NCBI GenBank assembly: GCA_027625915.1
Contig: JANTQA010000023.1
Coordinates: 10,168,001 to 10,232,000 of the forward strand
Source of the DNA: Anaeramoeba flamelloides
Taxonomy: Eukaryota; Metamonada; Anaeramoebidae
Reading direction: 5' to 3'
DNA: 64,000 nucleotides
This document shows, piece by piece, positions 36,655-47,700 of the stretch. Each line of letters begins with the position of its first letter. Position 1 is the first letter of the stretch. The translations under genes were made by a program, and so were the position numbers. Under the pieces are notes generated by a model. The model did not search any database. It was given only the letters and a program-made list of their open reading frames with translations, and was not told the origin of the DNA.

Positions 36655-37935
36655 CATACTAATAATTTGGACACAGCCAAAATCAAAAATAATAAAAAAA
36701 AAATATCTTAATTTATTAAATTTTTTCCAAACTTAATATAAAATCACATTTATGTTACCCAGTATTAATTTTTTTATAAGTTCAGGTCTTTTTATTAAAA
36801 AATTGTAAAAAAAAATAAAATAAAAACGAATAAATTAAAATGCATATGTCTCCAAAATAATGAAAAAAGGTGAACAAAAAAAATGTATTACTAAATTTGT
36901 TGAAATTTCACCAACACAATTATTGATTGATCAAATGGTTAGATATCATCGAACTATCATATGAATTTTGGATTTAACTGAACTCAACATTAACTTTATA
37001 TCAATCATTCGATTTTTTATTGTTTTTTTTATTAAGGGATTAGCCTCACCATAGATTTCTATATAATGAAAGTATGCTGTAATTGGGTGTAAATGATATT
37101 AGTACACCATGGCTCAAATAGCTCTAAAAAATCTATTATAAATCTTATTGCACAATAAATTATTGCATTTTTTACTAATGATCACTATTAAAAAAGTTTC
37201 ATTTTCAAAAAAAAATTTTTAATTCCTTTTCTCAATCTAAAAATAGAAACACAAAATACAGTATTCTGGTATTTAATAATTTAGATTTAGAACTTCCAAA
37301 AGTAACTATTTTGTTAATTTTTGAAAATCAAAGATTAACTCAATAATCATCAACATAAAAGTACAAAGACTGATTAGTTTTGTTTACTTTTGATAAAGCT
37401 ACTTGTAGCATCAATATATTTGCAATATTTGAGAAATAATTTGTCAAAAAACTTTATTCGTTAATTATTTAATTTTTTAAAAAAAACGAATTTTTTAGTA
37501 ACTAATCTATATTTCACCATAAATTTAAGATAGATATTTTGAGACTTTGTAGTCTGAATATTGATAATTGAGCCTTGAATTTGTAACAAAATGCAGATTT
37601 TATTTCTCAAATTGTTGGGGTTTTTACTAAGACACAGATCATTTTTAATTGATGAGATCAGTAAATATTACTACTTGACTAATCGATTTTTTAGAAACCT
37701 TTGAGTCATGTAGCACGAATGTAGTTAGGTCCAATAACAACATACTTTGTTCCTAGGCTTCTCCTTGGTAGAGGCTAATCCCTTAAACACAAATAATTAA
37801 CTTGATTTTCATAAAGAAATGAAAATAAAGCAAAAAAGATCAAAAAATAATAAAATATGTTAGAAAAATTCAAAATTATTTCCAAATTGAATGAAGGTGT
37901 ATTACTATTGTTCTTTTTTTTAAAACCATTTTAAA
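36655..37935. repeat. Dispersed repeat (M family), split by a TTAA element
   Basis: Parts 36655-37031 and 37787-37935 match, in order, the continuous copies at 40020-40345 and 56690-56960 (shared words ATTGATTGATCAAATGGTTAGA and AAAATTATTTCCAAATTGAA). The break is exactly the element 37032-37786. Coding capacity is not apparent. Confidence 0.6.
37032..37786. mobile_element. TTAA-bounded element, GGGATTAG family (copy C, nested)
   Basis: Starts TTAAGGGATTAGCCTCACC ATAG and ends TGGTAGAGGCTAATCCCTTAA. It aligns in inverted orientation with 27091-27859. It lies inside the M repeat, so it is the younger of the two. Confidence 0.75.
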
Positions 37936-38094
37936 GGTATTAATTTTTTTTGGAATTTAGTTTAGTTTTGGTTAATCTCATTATTCAGGTTAATTTGGCG
38001 TAGTTTAATAGTTGATCATGAATGTTCATTTGGGAATATTTGTTTAATTCATGTAATTTCCATTTTTTCTTTTGATCCTAAACCATTTTTCATT

Positions 38095-38762
38095 CAAAGG
38101 GGCCCAGTTGTAATGGGTATAATACATGTTTTTAAAGGATTTGCATCGATATTAGAAGAAAAACTTTATTTTTGAAATTTTCAAAATTGAAATCATTTTT
38201 TCACATTTTTGGTTTTTTTTTTCGATTTTTTTTTTTAAAACGTCATTCATTTGCAAAAAATTTTTTTATTACAAGATCAATAGTCACTTGGTAAAAATGT
38301 GTTATTCTAATGTCATTGAAACCATGTAAAGATTGTTGAGAAATCTATTGGTTTCTATTGCAATTCAATTCGATCTTTGATCTTGATATTTGTTTAATAA
38401 ATGTCAAAAATTCTCACTTCATTTTCATTTCCTTTTTCAAATAGAGACCACAAATACCAACAAACTTTGTTTGGGGGCTTGGTTTCTAAAAGAAAAGTAT
38501 GGAAAATGATGTGAAAAATGTTTCATATTTATTATTCAAATACCAGTAGAAGTTCAAAACGAACATCCTTGTTTTTCTCAATAGGGCCCTAAGAATTTGA
38601 GTTTTTCAATTTTTAAGAAAATTTATTGATTAATTTGTTTTCTCTCAGACATATATCAACATTTCTTTGAGGTGTATTATTCTCTTTGTTTCTTATTTGT
38701 TCTTCAAAGGTCAATTATATAAAATAATTGATATTTGAAAAAAACGTTGGGCCCCTTTGACT
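38095..38762. mobile_element. Inverted-repeat element with CAAAGGGGCCCA ends
   Basis: Left CATTCAAAGGGGCCCAG and right TTGGGCCCCTTTGACTG form short terminal inverted repeats 670 bp apart. It abuts, and on its right slightly overlaps, the open frame of the NAP-like exon. No transposase frame. Confidence 0.5.
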
Positions 38763-38914
38763 GAAACAGAGTTTATTTCTTTAAACCTTTTGTTATTTTT
38801 TGCCTTTGCTTTTTTCTTGATTATTTCCAGGGTAATCTTACTCTCATTTTCCTGTGTCACAGTATTAGCAGGTAACCACTCAATCTTTGTATCTTTAAAA
38901 CTCTTCTTCCCAAT
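38713..38914 (-). CDS. Orphan exon resembling NAP1 / SET nucleosome assembly proteins
   Basis: A good acceptor (CCTTTAG) at 38915 opens a frame with coding-like composition: IGKKSFKDTKIEWLPANT, then ITLEIIKKKAKAKNNKRF. It resembles the segment of NAP1-family histone chaperones around the conserved I[ED]W ... VT[LV]K.I[KV]KKQ[KR]HK. A possible donor lies at 38786 (AAAAG before GTTTAA); beyond it the frame runs into a transposon end and stops at 38713. No other NAP1 exon is seen nearby, and the exon sits just 3' of the Rab stop on the same strand, leaving no room for upstream exons outside the Rab gene. It may be a pseudogene piece or a captured exon. Recognition is by eye on about 45 residues. 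Confidence 0.35.
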
Positions 38915-39012
38915 CTAAAGGAAATTAAGTAAGGCAAAAAATCGAAAAAAATAACATGATAAAAAAATGGAATAAAAATAAAGATTATATTTGTTGATTT
39001 TATTTATTAATT

Positions 39013-41990
39013 TTAACAACAAGTTTTATTTTCATCTTTTTCATCGAGATTTAATTTATTTTTCTTTTTTTTTTCATCATTTTTCCTTTTCTTTTCTTTT
39101 TTTTCAATTGGGCTTTCTTTCAGATCTGTGACACACGAAATAAATAATTCTTTAACATTAATATCTGTTTTTGAACTTGTCTCGAAGATTGGTTGTTTTT
39201 TAAAAATTTGTGACTTTGAAAATTCTTCCACGATTTCTAAACTAACTGCCCTTTCGTAGCCTGAATCTAGAAGATCCACTTTATTTTTTTTAATGTTTTT
39301 AATAAATAAAAAAAAGAGGAAAAGAAAATTAGAAATTAAATAAACAAATAAATTAGTAAAAAAAATAGAGAGAGAAATAGACAGATAAAATTAATAAAAA
39401 ATTACAAAAAAAAATATTTTGCTTATTTTTTTTTTTAACAATCTTTTATTTTCCAATTCATAATGGAAAATTTTTATTTCAAATTCTCAAAATATTTAAC
39501 TAATAAACAGTTGAAAAAATACCAAGACAGTTTTCAGAAATAATCCGTAAAAACATTTCTAGAGATTTAATTAAGCTTCTTTATTGAACTTTGAGATGAA
39601 AATTTTTAATTATGGCAATTTGGTTTTTGTAGTAATTAAAATAAATAAACCCCAATTCAAAAATTTGAACACACCAAAATTCAATTTTTGTAAAAAAAAA
39701 ACTTATTTAATAACTTCTTGAAAATAATATAAATTAGAACCATTCACTAATTGAATTGTAAACAATTGTTTATAAATTACAATACTAACAAAAAATAAAT
39801 AAATATGAATGAATACTAATAAATTATAGGTGTATTAAAACATTTAGAGAGAGCAAAACATAAAAATGCATTTCTAAATTTATTTAAATTCAATTAGGAA
39901 TATTGATCGATTAAAGGTTAGATGAAACCTCATCGAATCTGTTAAAGAGAGAATTGTGAAGTGACCGAATTTGAGACTTCTAATTCTAAGAGTATTAACA
40001 GATACAATCATCAGAAGTATTTGAATCTTAATTTAGTATTCTAAAAAAAAATTGTATTGGAAAATTTGTTGAAATTCTATTAAAAAATATTGATAGATCA
40101 AATGGTTATAGACCATTGACTAATTTTATTTGAGTTCTTCTGTTCTGAAAAATTAATCAACTTTAACCTAATATCAATCATTTAAAAAAAATTTTGAGCG
40201 AACTAAACAGGTTACATAATTCTAAAAAAAAAAAATGAAAACAAAAAACTAAAAGATGAAAAAATGATTTTCATATTTTATAAAAATTAAAATTATTTCC
40301 AATTTGAATTAAATTTTATTATTGTGCTTCTTTTAACTTGCTTTAAGGATTATTCGAATTTTATGGTTAGTGAATACTATTTTTCAACCTAGTAACATAT
40401 TGATAGACTTAAAAGAAACTTGATCTAAGGGATCTTGCTAACTTGAAAAATTTAGGTTTTTTTTAGAAAATTTTGAGTTAAGCAAAAAACAATTTTCCTT
40501 CAACAAATCCAAATTATTCTCAACAAATTTTGAAGAAAAAAATTTCATTAGGAAAATGTCACTCCACTTTCTTTTCAAGTATGTTAGAGTGTAGCGAGAG
40601 AGTATAAATATACTTGAAAAGAAAGTGGAGTGACATTTTCTTAATATCAAAAAAAATAGCTTTTTATTTTTGCCTTGTTTTGTTTGTGAAATTCAAAAAG
40701 TTTTTTGCATCAATAAATGATTTTCAAGCAAAATCCAAAAAACCCCAAAAATTCCAAAAATTGCAATATTTTGACTTTTCCTAAACCCATTGTCTTTTAA
40801 AGTTTTTTTTCTGTTTATAGTATTTTATTTCAACCCCACAGAGCATAAAATTCCAATAGTCCTTAACTGTGTGAAAAATTTTGGAATTTTAGTTTAATTA
40901 AAATGATTCATTTGATTTTTATCTTCAATTAGAGTATGTCTTCTACTTCGTGGTAGAAGCCAGTTCCTTAAAATCATTAATCAAGCAACTATTTGGTGAT
41001 TTGGAAAATTTAGTGCTTTCAATGATCAAAAAAAATGTTCTCAATCCCCTTCTTTTTTCCTCTCTCGGACTTGTATCTTTTTTCTGAATAAACAATTTAA
41101 TTATATAAAATTAAACTTTTTTACCCCTTGATCTAAAACATATTGAAATTTGACCACCAATTTAGTGACTAAAAAGTAAGTTCCTCACCAAATTAAAGTG
41201 AGTCAACTCCTTTCAAAATACTCTTTTTTTTTTCCTCGTTTTTACTGTCTCTTGTTGTTTATTTAATTTCCTTCCTTTCTTACTTTACATACTCTTTTTC
41301 TTGTATTGCATTAAAAATTATATTTTTTCTTTTTTTTAAAAAGAAACACTACAATGAGTTATAAACTTTCCTACATTATGGCGATGATAAAACACTCTAA
41401 ATAAAGGTTTACTGTTTCAGAAAGTGACATAGAGTGCCTAGCTTTTCTTGAGGTTCTCTGTTTTATTTGTTAAGTGTTCTAGGTTTTTTTGAGGTTTTCT
41501 ATTTTATTTAGCAAATCTTTTGATTTTCCTCATAAATAGAAAACTCAAAAAAACCTAACGAAAATCTATTGATTTTCCAATTAAACAGAAAACTCAAGAA
41601 AAGCTAACGGCGGTTTTTTTTAATTAACCTCTCTTGATTCAAAATAAATAAAAAATTATTTTTTTCAATCAAATATCTTGAATTTTTTTACACTTTGTCA
41701 TGAATTGAATAGAGAGATTATCACTTTTTCTACAATTATTTTGTTTTTCATTCATTTTCAGTTTTGATTGCCATCTTGAAATAATACAGGACTTTGGGTA
41801 TGAAAGAGATATAAAATATTAATTAAATGCTGCGTTTTTATTTTAATTCTTTCTTTATGAAACTGTTCTTTAAAAACACAAAAAGCGATTTCTTTTTGTT
41901 TTTTTTTTAAAAATCTTAAATAAAAGGAATTAAAGATTCTGGGTTGGTTTGATCCCAAAACAAAATGTTTGTTTGCTGTGAGTGGAAAAA

Positions 41991-42027
<37 letters not shown>

Positions 42028-42670
42028 GAAATCGTTTAGCGTACCTTTTGTTCCTGTAAACCATACACGGCAATCTGGTTGGTTGTTAATTAGTTGTTTT
42101 GTCCAAAATTTTAGTTTCTCAAAAGATTGCTCGTCTATAATGTCTAGAATAAAGAAAAATTAAAGAGAAGTGTTATAATTGAGAGGATAAGTATACCAAA
42201 GTTGAAAAAAAAAAAAAAAACTGGCAAAAACAAGATGAAAAAATAATATTAAAAAAAGAAACCATAACAAATAATTGCTGCGTCAGCACCTCTATAATAC
42301 ATTTTAGTCAACGAGTCAAACCGTTCTTGACCTGCTGTGTCCTTTAAAGTTATTTTCGATAAATTAAAAGGATTTTATGTTTTTTTCAAAAAATTAGGGT
42401 TTAAATGAAAAGATCACATGTAAAAATTTTGGAGCGTTTGTTTTCCCTCTAAACAAAAATGAAAAAAAAAAAGCTTCAAAAAAATACCCAAATACCAACT
42501 GTTACAAGTTCATTATTAATTTCAAGGGTGCGTATGAAGAAAGAAGCACCAATTGTTTGTTTTTGATTTTCATCAAACGAATTGTGAATAAAGCGCTGAA
42601 TAAGACAACTTTTCCCAGTAAACGAACTTCCTAAGAGAACAATTTTATAATCACACTTTTGATCAGTCAT
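39013..42670 (-). CDS. Rab24-like small GTPase
   Basis: Exons 42670-42488, 42341-42263, 42143-42045 and 39278-39013, with introns of 146, 119 and 2,766 bp, give 208 residues. Seen: P-loop GSSFTGKS (14-21), switch I Thr in QTIGASF, DTAGQ (62-66), base-binding TKVD (118-121, split by the last intron), ETSSK motif, and a C-terminal Cys-Cys for geranylgeranylation. [26 protein letters not shown] and G-T-K-x-D-L-L are the pattern of metazoan and plant Rab24, which has TKxD instead of the common NKxD. Rab24 is linked to autophagy and late endosomes. Unlike mammalian Rab24, the switch II Gln is kept here. The tail before CC is unusually long and Lys/Glu-rich. The start ATG ([10 protein letters not shown]) was preferred over non-ATG codons upstream. 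Confidence 0.9.
39640..39935. repeat. Dispersed repeat (M family), left part
   Basis: Inverted relative to 44260-44565: AAATTTGAACACACCAAAATTC here faces GAATTTTGGTGTGTTAAAAATT there, and ATTAGAACCATTCACTAATTG faces CGAGTGAATGGTTCTAATTTG. Confidence 0.6.
39936..40045 (-). repeat. Dispersed 120-bp repeat (N family), inverted copy
   Basis: Reads AAGAGAGAATTGTGAAGTGA, then TTTGAGACTTCTAATTC and TACAATCATCAGAAGTATT, the reverse complement of 16355-16495. It appears to sit inside the M repeat, whose two parts flank it. Confidence 0.6.
40020..40345. repeat. Dispersed repeat (M family), right part
   Basis: Matches 36890-37031 plus 37787-37935 and the reverse complement of the 44180-44300 side. Shared words include TTTGTTGAAATT and TATTGATAGATCAAATGGTTA. 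Confidence 0.55.
40548..40644. repeat. Near-perfect 37-bp inverted repeat with 23-base loop
   Basis: Left arm 40548-40584 and right arm 40608-40644 differ at two positions only; the core is GTCACTCCACTTTCTTTTCA. The loop contains TAGAGTGTAGCGAGAGAG. Lies in the last Rab intron. Could be a hairpin RNA source, a short MITE, or a replication-made palindrome. Confidence 0.85.
41438..41612. mobile_element. Small inverted-repeat element
   Basis: CTAGCTTTTCTTGAGGTTCT CTG on the left faces CAGAAAACTCAAGAAAAGCTAA on the right. A related arm is seen at 35282-35320. About 175 bp, non-coding. Confidence 0.5.
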
Positions 42671-43079
42671 TTGTTGTGAACAAACCAACAAAGATTTAAA
42701 AAGTTAAAAAATGATTGTGTGAAAACTTTATTGATGTGTAACATACATACTTGAAAGAATTTTTTATTCAATTAAAAAGGTGACAAGGAATTTATTTTGG
42801 TTCTTCGTACTTTTATGATTTAAAGGGAAAATCCTTCAAAAATTTAGTAGATTTTTTTTACCAAAATTTTTTAAGGACTATAATATTGGGCGAAAACCGT
42901 GAAATTGACAACATAAAACACCCTTAAAAGAGTTCTGTCAAACAAGTTATATTTATCGGACGAGAATTTCTTATTCAAAAAAAAAGCAACTTTTTCACAG
43001 ATCTCTTTGCCCTATATTATTTGATCCTACCCAAATTAGGTTTTTGATATTCCACAATTTCGCTAAGGAATTTATTAAC

Positions 43080-43880
43080 ACAAAACAATCACACAAGATG
43101 TTCTAAATATTTCAGTTATAACTTTTGCAAGTTTAAAATTGTATAAAATTTGAACTTTTACTTGATAATCAATTAAGGGAATTGTATTTTTTAAAATAAA
43201 ATGAAATCTCGTTAAGATCTTGAAAAAAATTCTATTTTGTAATTTATGTTTCAAATTATGAAATAGATGAATTAACCACATTTAAACAATTTGTAACTTT
43301 GGTCTATTTTTTGAAATTTAAAATTCACATATTTCCAACTTAAAACTGAAAAAAGTAACCTATTATTTTTATTAATAATTAAGTTAATTCCTGAAAATGG
43401 TGAAATATATTTTTAGTTTTATGTTGGAAAGTATTGATTTCAAAAAAAAATTTTAATTTTGTTATTATTTTTAATAATTACTATTTCTATTCAAATCTCG
43501 GCCAATAAAATTTATTGAAGTATTGGTGATTTAAAAAACGAATATTTGATAGAAGTTTAATAAAAATTTCTCAATTAAATTGAGATCTATTTAGTAAAAA
43601 TTTTTTATACTTGAAAGTTTCAAAAAAGTTTATTTTTTTTTCGAAAAAATAAAAGAAAATTGCAAAAGAAATTTTTTTAACAAATTTTTTGGTCTTATTC
43701 ACAAGAAACGTTATAGCTATTTAAATCATTTTTGACAAAAAAAAAATTGATTTTGAATTTTGAGGATAAAATTACTCAATTCCCAAATATCTTGAAGAAA
43801 ATTTTATAGTAAAAAATCATATTTAATCTTAGAACAAAAACACAATTTCTAGGTAAAATTTGTAAATGACTAAAAAAATT
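43080..43880. repeat. About 800-bp dispersed repeat, copy 1
   Basis: Reverse complement of 59740-60530. Matching words: TCTCAATTAAATTGAGATCT, ACAAATTTTTTGGTCTTATTC, and GAGGATAAAATTAC against GTAATTTTATCCTC. Both copies lack open frames. Family unknown; could be a LINE body or large MITE. Confidence 0.65.
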
Positions 43881-43970
43881 TACTCCTTATCCAATAAAAT
43901 TTTGAAAAAATATTTCCCAATAAGCTAGTATTTAAATTCCATTGATTATTATGTAGGTAATTTATATAAA

Positions 43971-43971
43971 A

Positions 43972-44022
<51 letters not shown>
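43971..44022. repeat. ATAC then AT microsatellite
   Basis: About six ACAT units followed by about thirteen AT units. Confidence 0.9.
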
Positions 44023-44027
<5 letters not shown>

Positions 44028-44179
44028 AAATTCAAAATTTTCCACACAACTAAAACGTTCAAAACAATCACAATAATAAAATTTAATTCAAATTGGAGAT
44101 AATTTTGATTTTTGTAAAATATGAAAATCATTTTTCTATCTTTTTAGTTTTTGTTTTCATTTCATTTTTTGAATTAAGT

Positions 44180-44565
44180 AATTTGTTTCTTTGGATCAAT
44201 TTTTTTTTGAACAATTGATATTAGGTTAAAGTTGAGTTGTTCCAAATAGAAGAACTCAAATAAAATTAGTTGGTAGTATCTAACCATTTGATCGATCAAT
44301 AATTCCTAATAGAATTTAAACAAATTTAAAAAAGCAATTTTTATGTTTTGCTCACTCCAAAATTTTTAACACACCTATGAATTATTTGTATTGATAATTA
44401 TTTATTTCTTGTTTTGTGAGTATTGTAATTTATAAAAAAGTGTTAAAATTTCAACGAGTGAATGGTTCTAATTTGGTAAATCTTCTTGAATTGATTAAAT
44501 AAGATTTTTTTTTTCACAAATCGAATTTTGGTGTGTTAAAAATTTTGAATTGGGGTTTATATAGA
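44180..44565. repeat. Dispersed repeat (M family), inverted copy
   Basis: Reverse complement of 39640-39935 and of part of 40020-40200; includes CTAACCATTTGATCGATCAATAA. It is the uninterrupted version of the region that holds the N repeat at 39936-40045. Confidence 0.6.
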
Positions 44566-44736
44566 GTTAATCAATTTTTTCATTCATTTAAAATATTTTT
44601 ATAGAATTTTTAAAAAATATAATAAAAAAAAAAAAAAAAAAAAAAAAAAATAATTGATATTTTTTCAATTAAAGGAAAATACTATCAAACCAAACCAAAT
44701 CAAATCAAATCAAATGAAATGAAATGAAAAGTAATT

Positions 44737-47700
44737 TTATTTTCTAGAAGCCTTTTTTAATGAATTCATAAAATGATCAAAATCCTTTAAATAACCGTTA
44801 TAATTCTGTGAATCACTTTTCAAAATCGGTAAAATTCTGATGGCGCCTAATTGATTTAGCCTATCATCTAAATTGATAGCTGCGTGGTTGAATTTGGTGT
44901 AATTTGAATTACCTACACCATATATGGTATATCTTAAATTGGATAAATTGATTTGTAAGGATTTTATTTTTTTCCAAAAGAATTGGGCGTTATCGGGGAA
45001 TGATCCTTCCCAATATGTTGACACAACAAAGATTACGATTTCTTCAGATTTCAGGTCTTCTAATTCGATTTCATCTAAAGCAAATATTCTGGCCTTGAGT
45101 TTAAAACTATGCCATTGCTCATAAATTTTATAGGAAATTTCACGAGCTATTCCAGTTTGACTGCCATATAAAATCAAGATGGAATTTTTGGAATGTAAAT
45201 TTTTGTCAAAATTTTTAATTTTCTCTTTTTTCAAAATTTGATTTTTTGTATTGGAATTTGTGTTTAGTGATCTATTAGCATTAAGAGTACCACTTTTAAA
45301 ATTTTCATTTTTTTTTTTTATTGGTTGGTAATGCTCAATGCGGTTTTTTAGCTGAATATTATGGGATACGGTTTCCATATACGTATCTTCAAATAATGAA
45401 TAATCCAAGGGTTGTAATCGTGGATTTAACGTCTGGAAAATGGTTTCTCTTGTGGGGATGATCTTGTCTTTGGATTTCGGATGCCCTCCTCCCCCAATAC
45501 AAGAAAATGGGCAAGCTCGTATTTCAATATAATGATACGAGGGGCCTAAACTTTCAAATAGTTTACTAAAATACTTTACGGAATTGCCACCATCTACAAC
45601 AATTATTTTGATATCTTTGCCATTTATCTGTACCTTCCCCAATTGAATTTGCTTTTGTGATTTTAATTTTTGAAAATCGACCTTGTCAATTTTTTTTCTT
45701 TCATCGCTTAATGTAAAGATTGATTTGTTTTTCTTTTTAATTCGATTTGTTTTACTATAATTAGTATTAGGAATACCATTTTTATTATTATCATTAGTTT
45801 TGTCGCTATTTGTTAATACATGGTTTGTTTTGTTATTAATATTAGTTTTTATTCTTAAAGTGTTTTTTTTAGTTTTGAGTATTGAATTATTTTTTTTTCC
45901 CCTTTCCTTTTCCTTTTCCTTTTCCTTTTCCTTTTCCTTTTCATCATCTTTACCATTTTCATCACCATTCCCCTTCTCTTTCTCCTTTCCCCCTTCAATT
46001 TCCTCCCCCGTTTCCCTTTTGGGTTCTTTTTCCTTCCCCATCTTATTTTCCCTTTCTACCATATTTTCCTTTTCTGTCTTATTCTCCTTTCCAAGTCCAG
46101 TTCCTGTGTCGTTTTCTTTTATATTATCACTATCGGATTCGTCATCATTAACTTGAGTTTCATTTAAATCCAATTGAAAATAAAATGGAGATAAATCCGT
46201 TTTTTCAACATATTCCCAATCATTAATAATATACTTCTTCCTTTGAGTTCTTTTTAAAGATTTTTTTTTCTTCCTTCTAGAAAACATTTTATTTTCTTTA
46301 TTTTTAATTTTTGTAGCTTTTAATTTTTTCCATTCCAAATACTCAGCCAAGGAATCAATTCTTTTTTTCCTTGTAATATTTTGATTTTTTAATTCCGATT
46401 TTTTTTGATCTAACTGATTTAAACAATCAACAACTAAAGTAGCAAACCCGCCACGTTGGATAACAAAATCGGAATTATTTTGAGGTTCATAATCCGGGAA
46501 AATTGTAGTAAATTTTTTTTTAGCAATTTCTTCTAGATTCTTAAATTTATTTTTATTTTGCTTAATTATGTTACCTAATTCACGAATTGTCAGGCACATA
46601 TCAATATTATTAAATCCCTTTATATTTTTATTTTGTGGGGTCTTGATTTCATTTTTGACGGAAACACAACCAGTTAAAATTATTGTGAAAACATTATTGG
46701 GATTTATTTTTAATCTCTCCGCATAATAAGATTTTATTAATAAACCAAATATTTGTGATGGCGTTTTATGTAAAGATAAATAAGGTATTAAATTGGGAAA
46801 CATTTTTTTGACCATTTTAATTAAAGATGGGCAAACAGAACTTATTAAAGGCAAGTAACCATTATGATTGAGCTTATTCTTGGGCTTTGCCCTTATCTTT
46901 TTTTTCTTCTTGACCCTTAGCTTTGTTTTCTTCTTCTTGTTCTTCTTCTTCTTACTTTCATGATCATTATAATTATTTGGATTATTATTATCATTGTTGT
47001 TATTGTCATTATAGTCGTCGTCACTTTCAGCGTCATAATCATTGTGATCAACATCGTCATCATCGTCGTCGTCATTATTATTAATTTCATAATTATTGTA
47101 ATTATTCTTATGATCCCCCATCTGTTGAATTTTTGCTTGTAATAATTTAGCTTCCTGTAATATTAATACGTTAATTGCAAAATCTAAACTGAAAACATTT
47201 TCAAAGCCCAATTTATTTAAAACCCCAACAATTTTCTTTTTGCTAATAACTTGTGGCTCAATTTCTAACATTTCTGCAAAGCTAACATAAACCTCGGGCG
47301 AAATGCCTATGACAACATGGACATTAGGATCTAATAGCTTTTTTTTTAACAAATTAAGATTAACGAATTTTTCAGTTAAAGCGTTTGTTGGGCAAAATGA
47401 AGTACATTGCCCACAATCAATACAGTTGGATTTCATCAATGATAAATTGTTTGTAGTGCTCAATGAGCAATTAAATTTTTTGATATTTTTTAATTTCATT
47501 TGGAAGACATCAACCCCCATTAATTCTGTACACACCTGCACACACCTACCACAATCGATACATTTTGATAAATCCAAATTAATTGCATTTGTCGACTCAA
47601 CTAGAGAATTTGTTTTATTCAATTCCTCTATACAAAATTTAAATAATTCATTGTTTTGGCCGCCTAGATCATAATTTCCAAAAAAATTTGTCTCATTATT

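Larger units (their letters stand above)
33093..38712. other. Repeat-dominated interval between carrier-like gene and NAP-like exon
   Basis: Contains poly-A and poly-T runs near 33210-33240, the TA elements at 33804-34395 and 34827-35026, a large dispersed repeat (36655-37935) interrupted by a TTAA element, and the GGGGCCCA element (38095-38762). A word shared with 41438-41612 (TTTCTTGAGTTTTCTGTTTA) occurs at 35282-35302. Minus-strand frames at 34254-34550 and 35811-36029 are random in composition. No exon was recognised. Confidence 0.55.
39279..42044 (-). other. 2.8-kb repeat-filled intron of the Rab gene
   Basis: Contains M-family repeats (39640-39935, 40020-40345) with an N-family copy between them (39936-40045), a 37-bp-stem hairpin (40548-40644), an inverted-repeat element (41438-41612) and an AAAAG-type run (41980-42030). 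The remaining sequence is AT-rich and unassigned. Confidence 0.8.
42671..44736. other. Gene-free interval between the Rab 5' end and the hydrogenase-fusion 3' end
   Basis: Both neighbours are on the minus strand, so this includes the Rab promoter and the 3' region of the fusion gene. It contains the 800-bp repeat (43080-43880), an ATAC/TA microsatellite (43971-44022), M repeat (44180-44565), a 30-base A run (44627-44650) and an (A)CAAAT/GAAAT run (44690-44727). The minus-strand frames at 43075-43281 and 43949-44131 are repeat-derived. Confidence 0.6.

Noticed and set aside
42000-42060. Frame with AAAAG-repeat lysines running into the Rab exon
   Set aside because: Plus-strand artefact of the intron microsatellite opposite Rab exon 3.
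45800-46156. Ser/Phe-rich plus-strand frame
   Set aside because: Opposite-strand reading of the Lys-Glu insert of the hydrogenase fusion.
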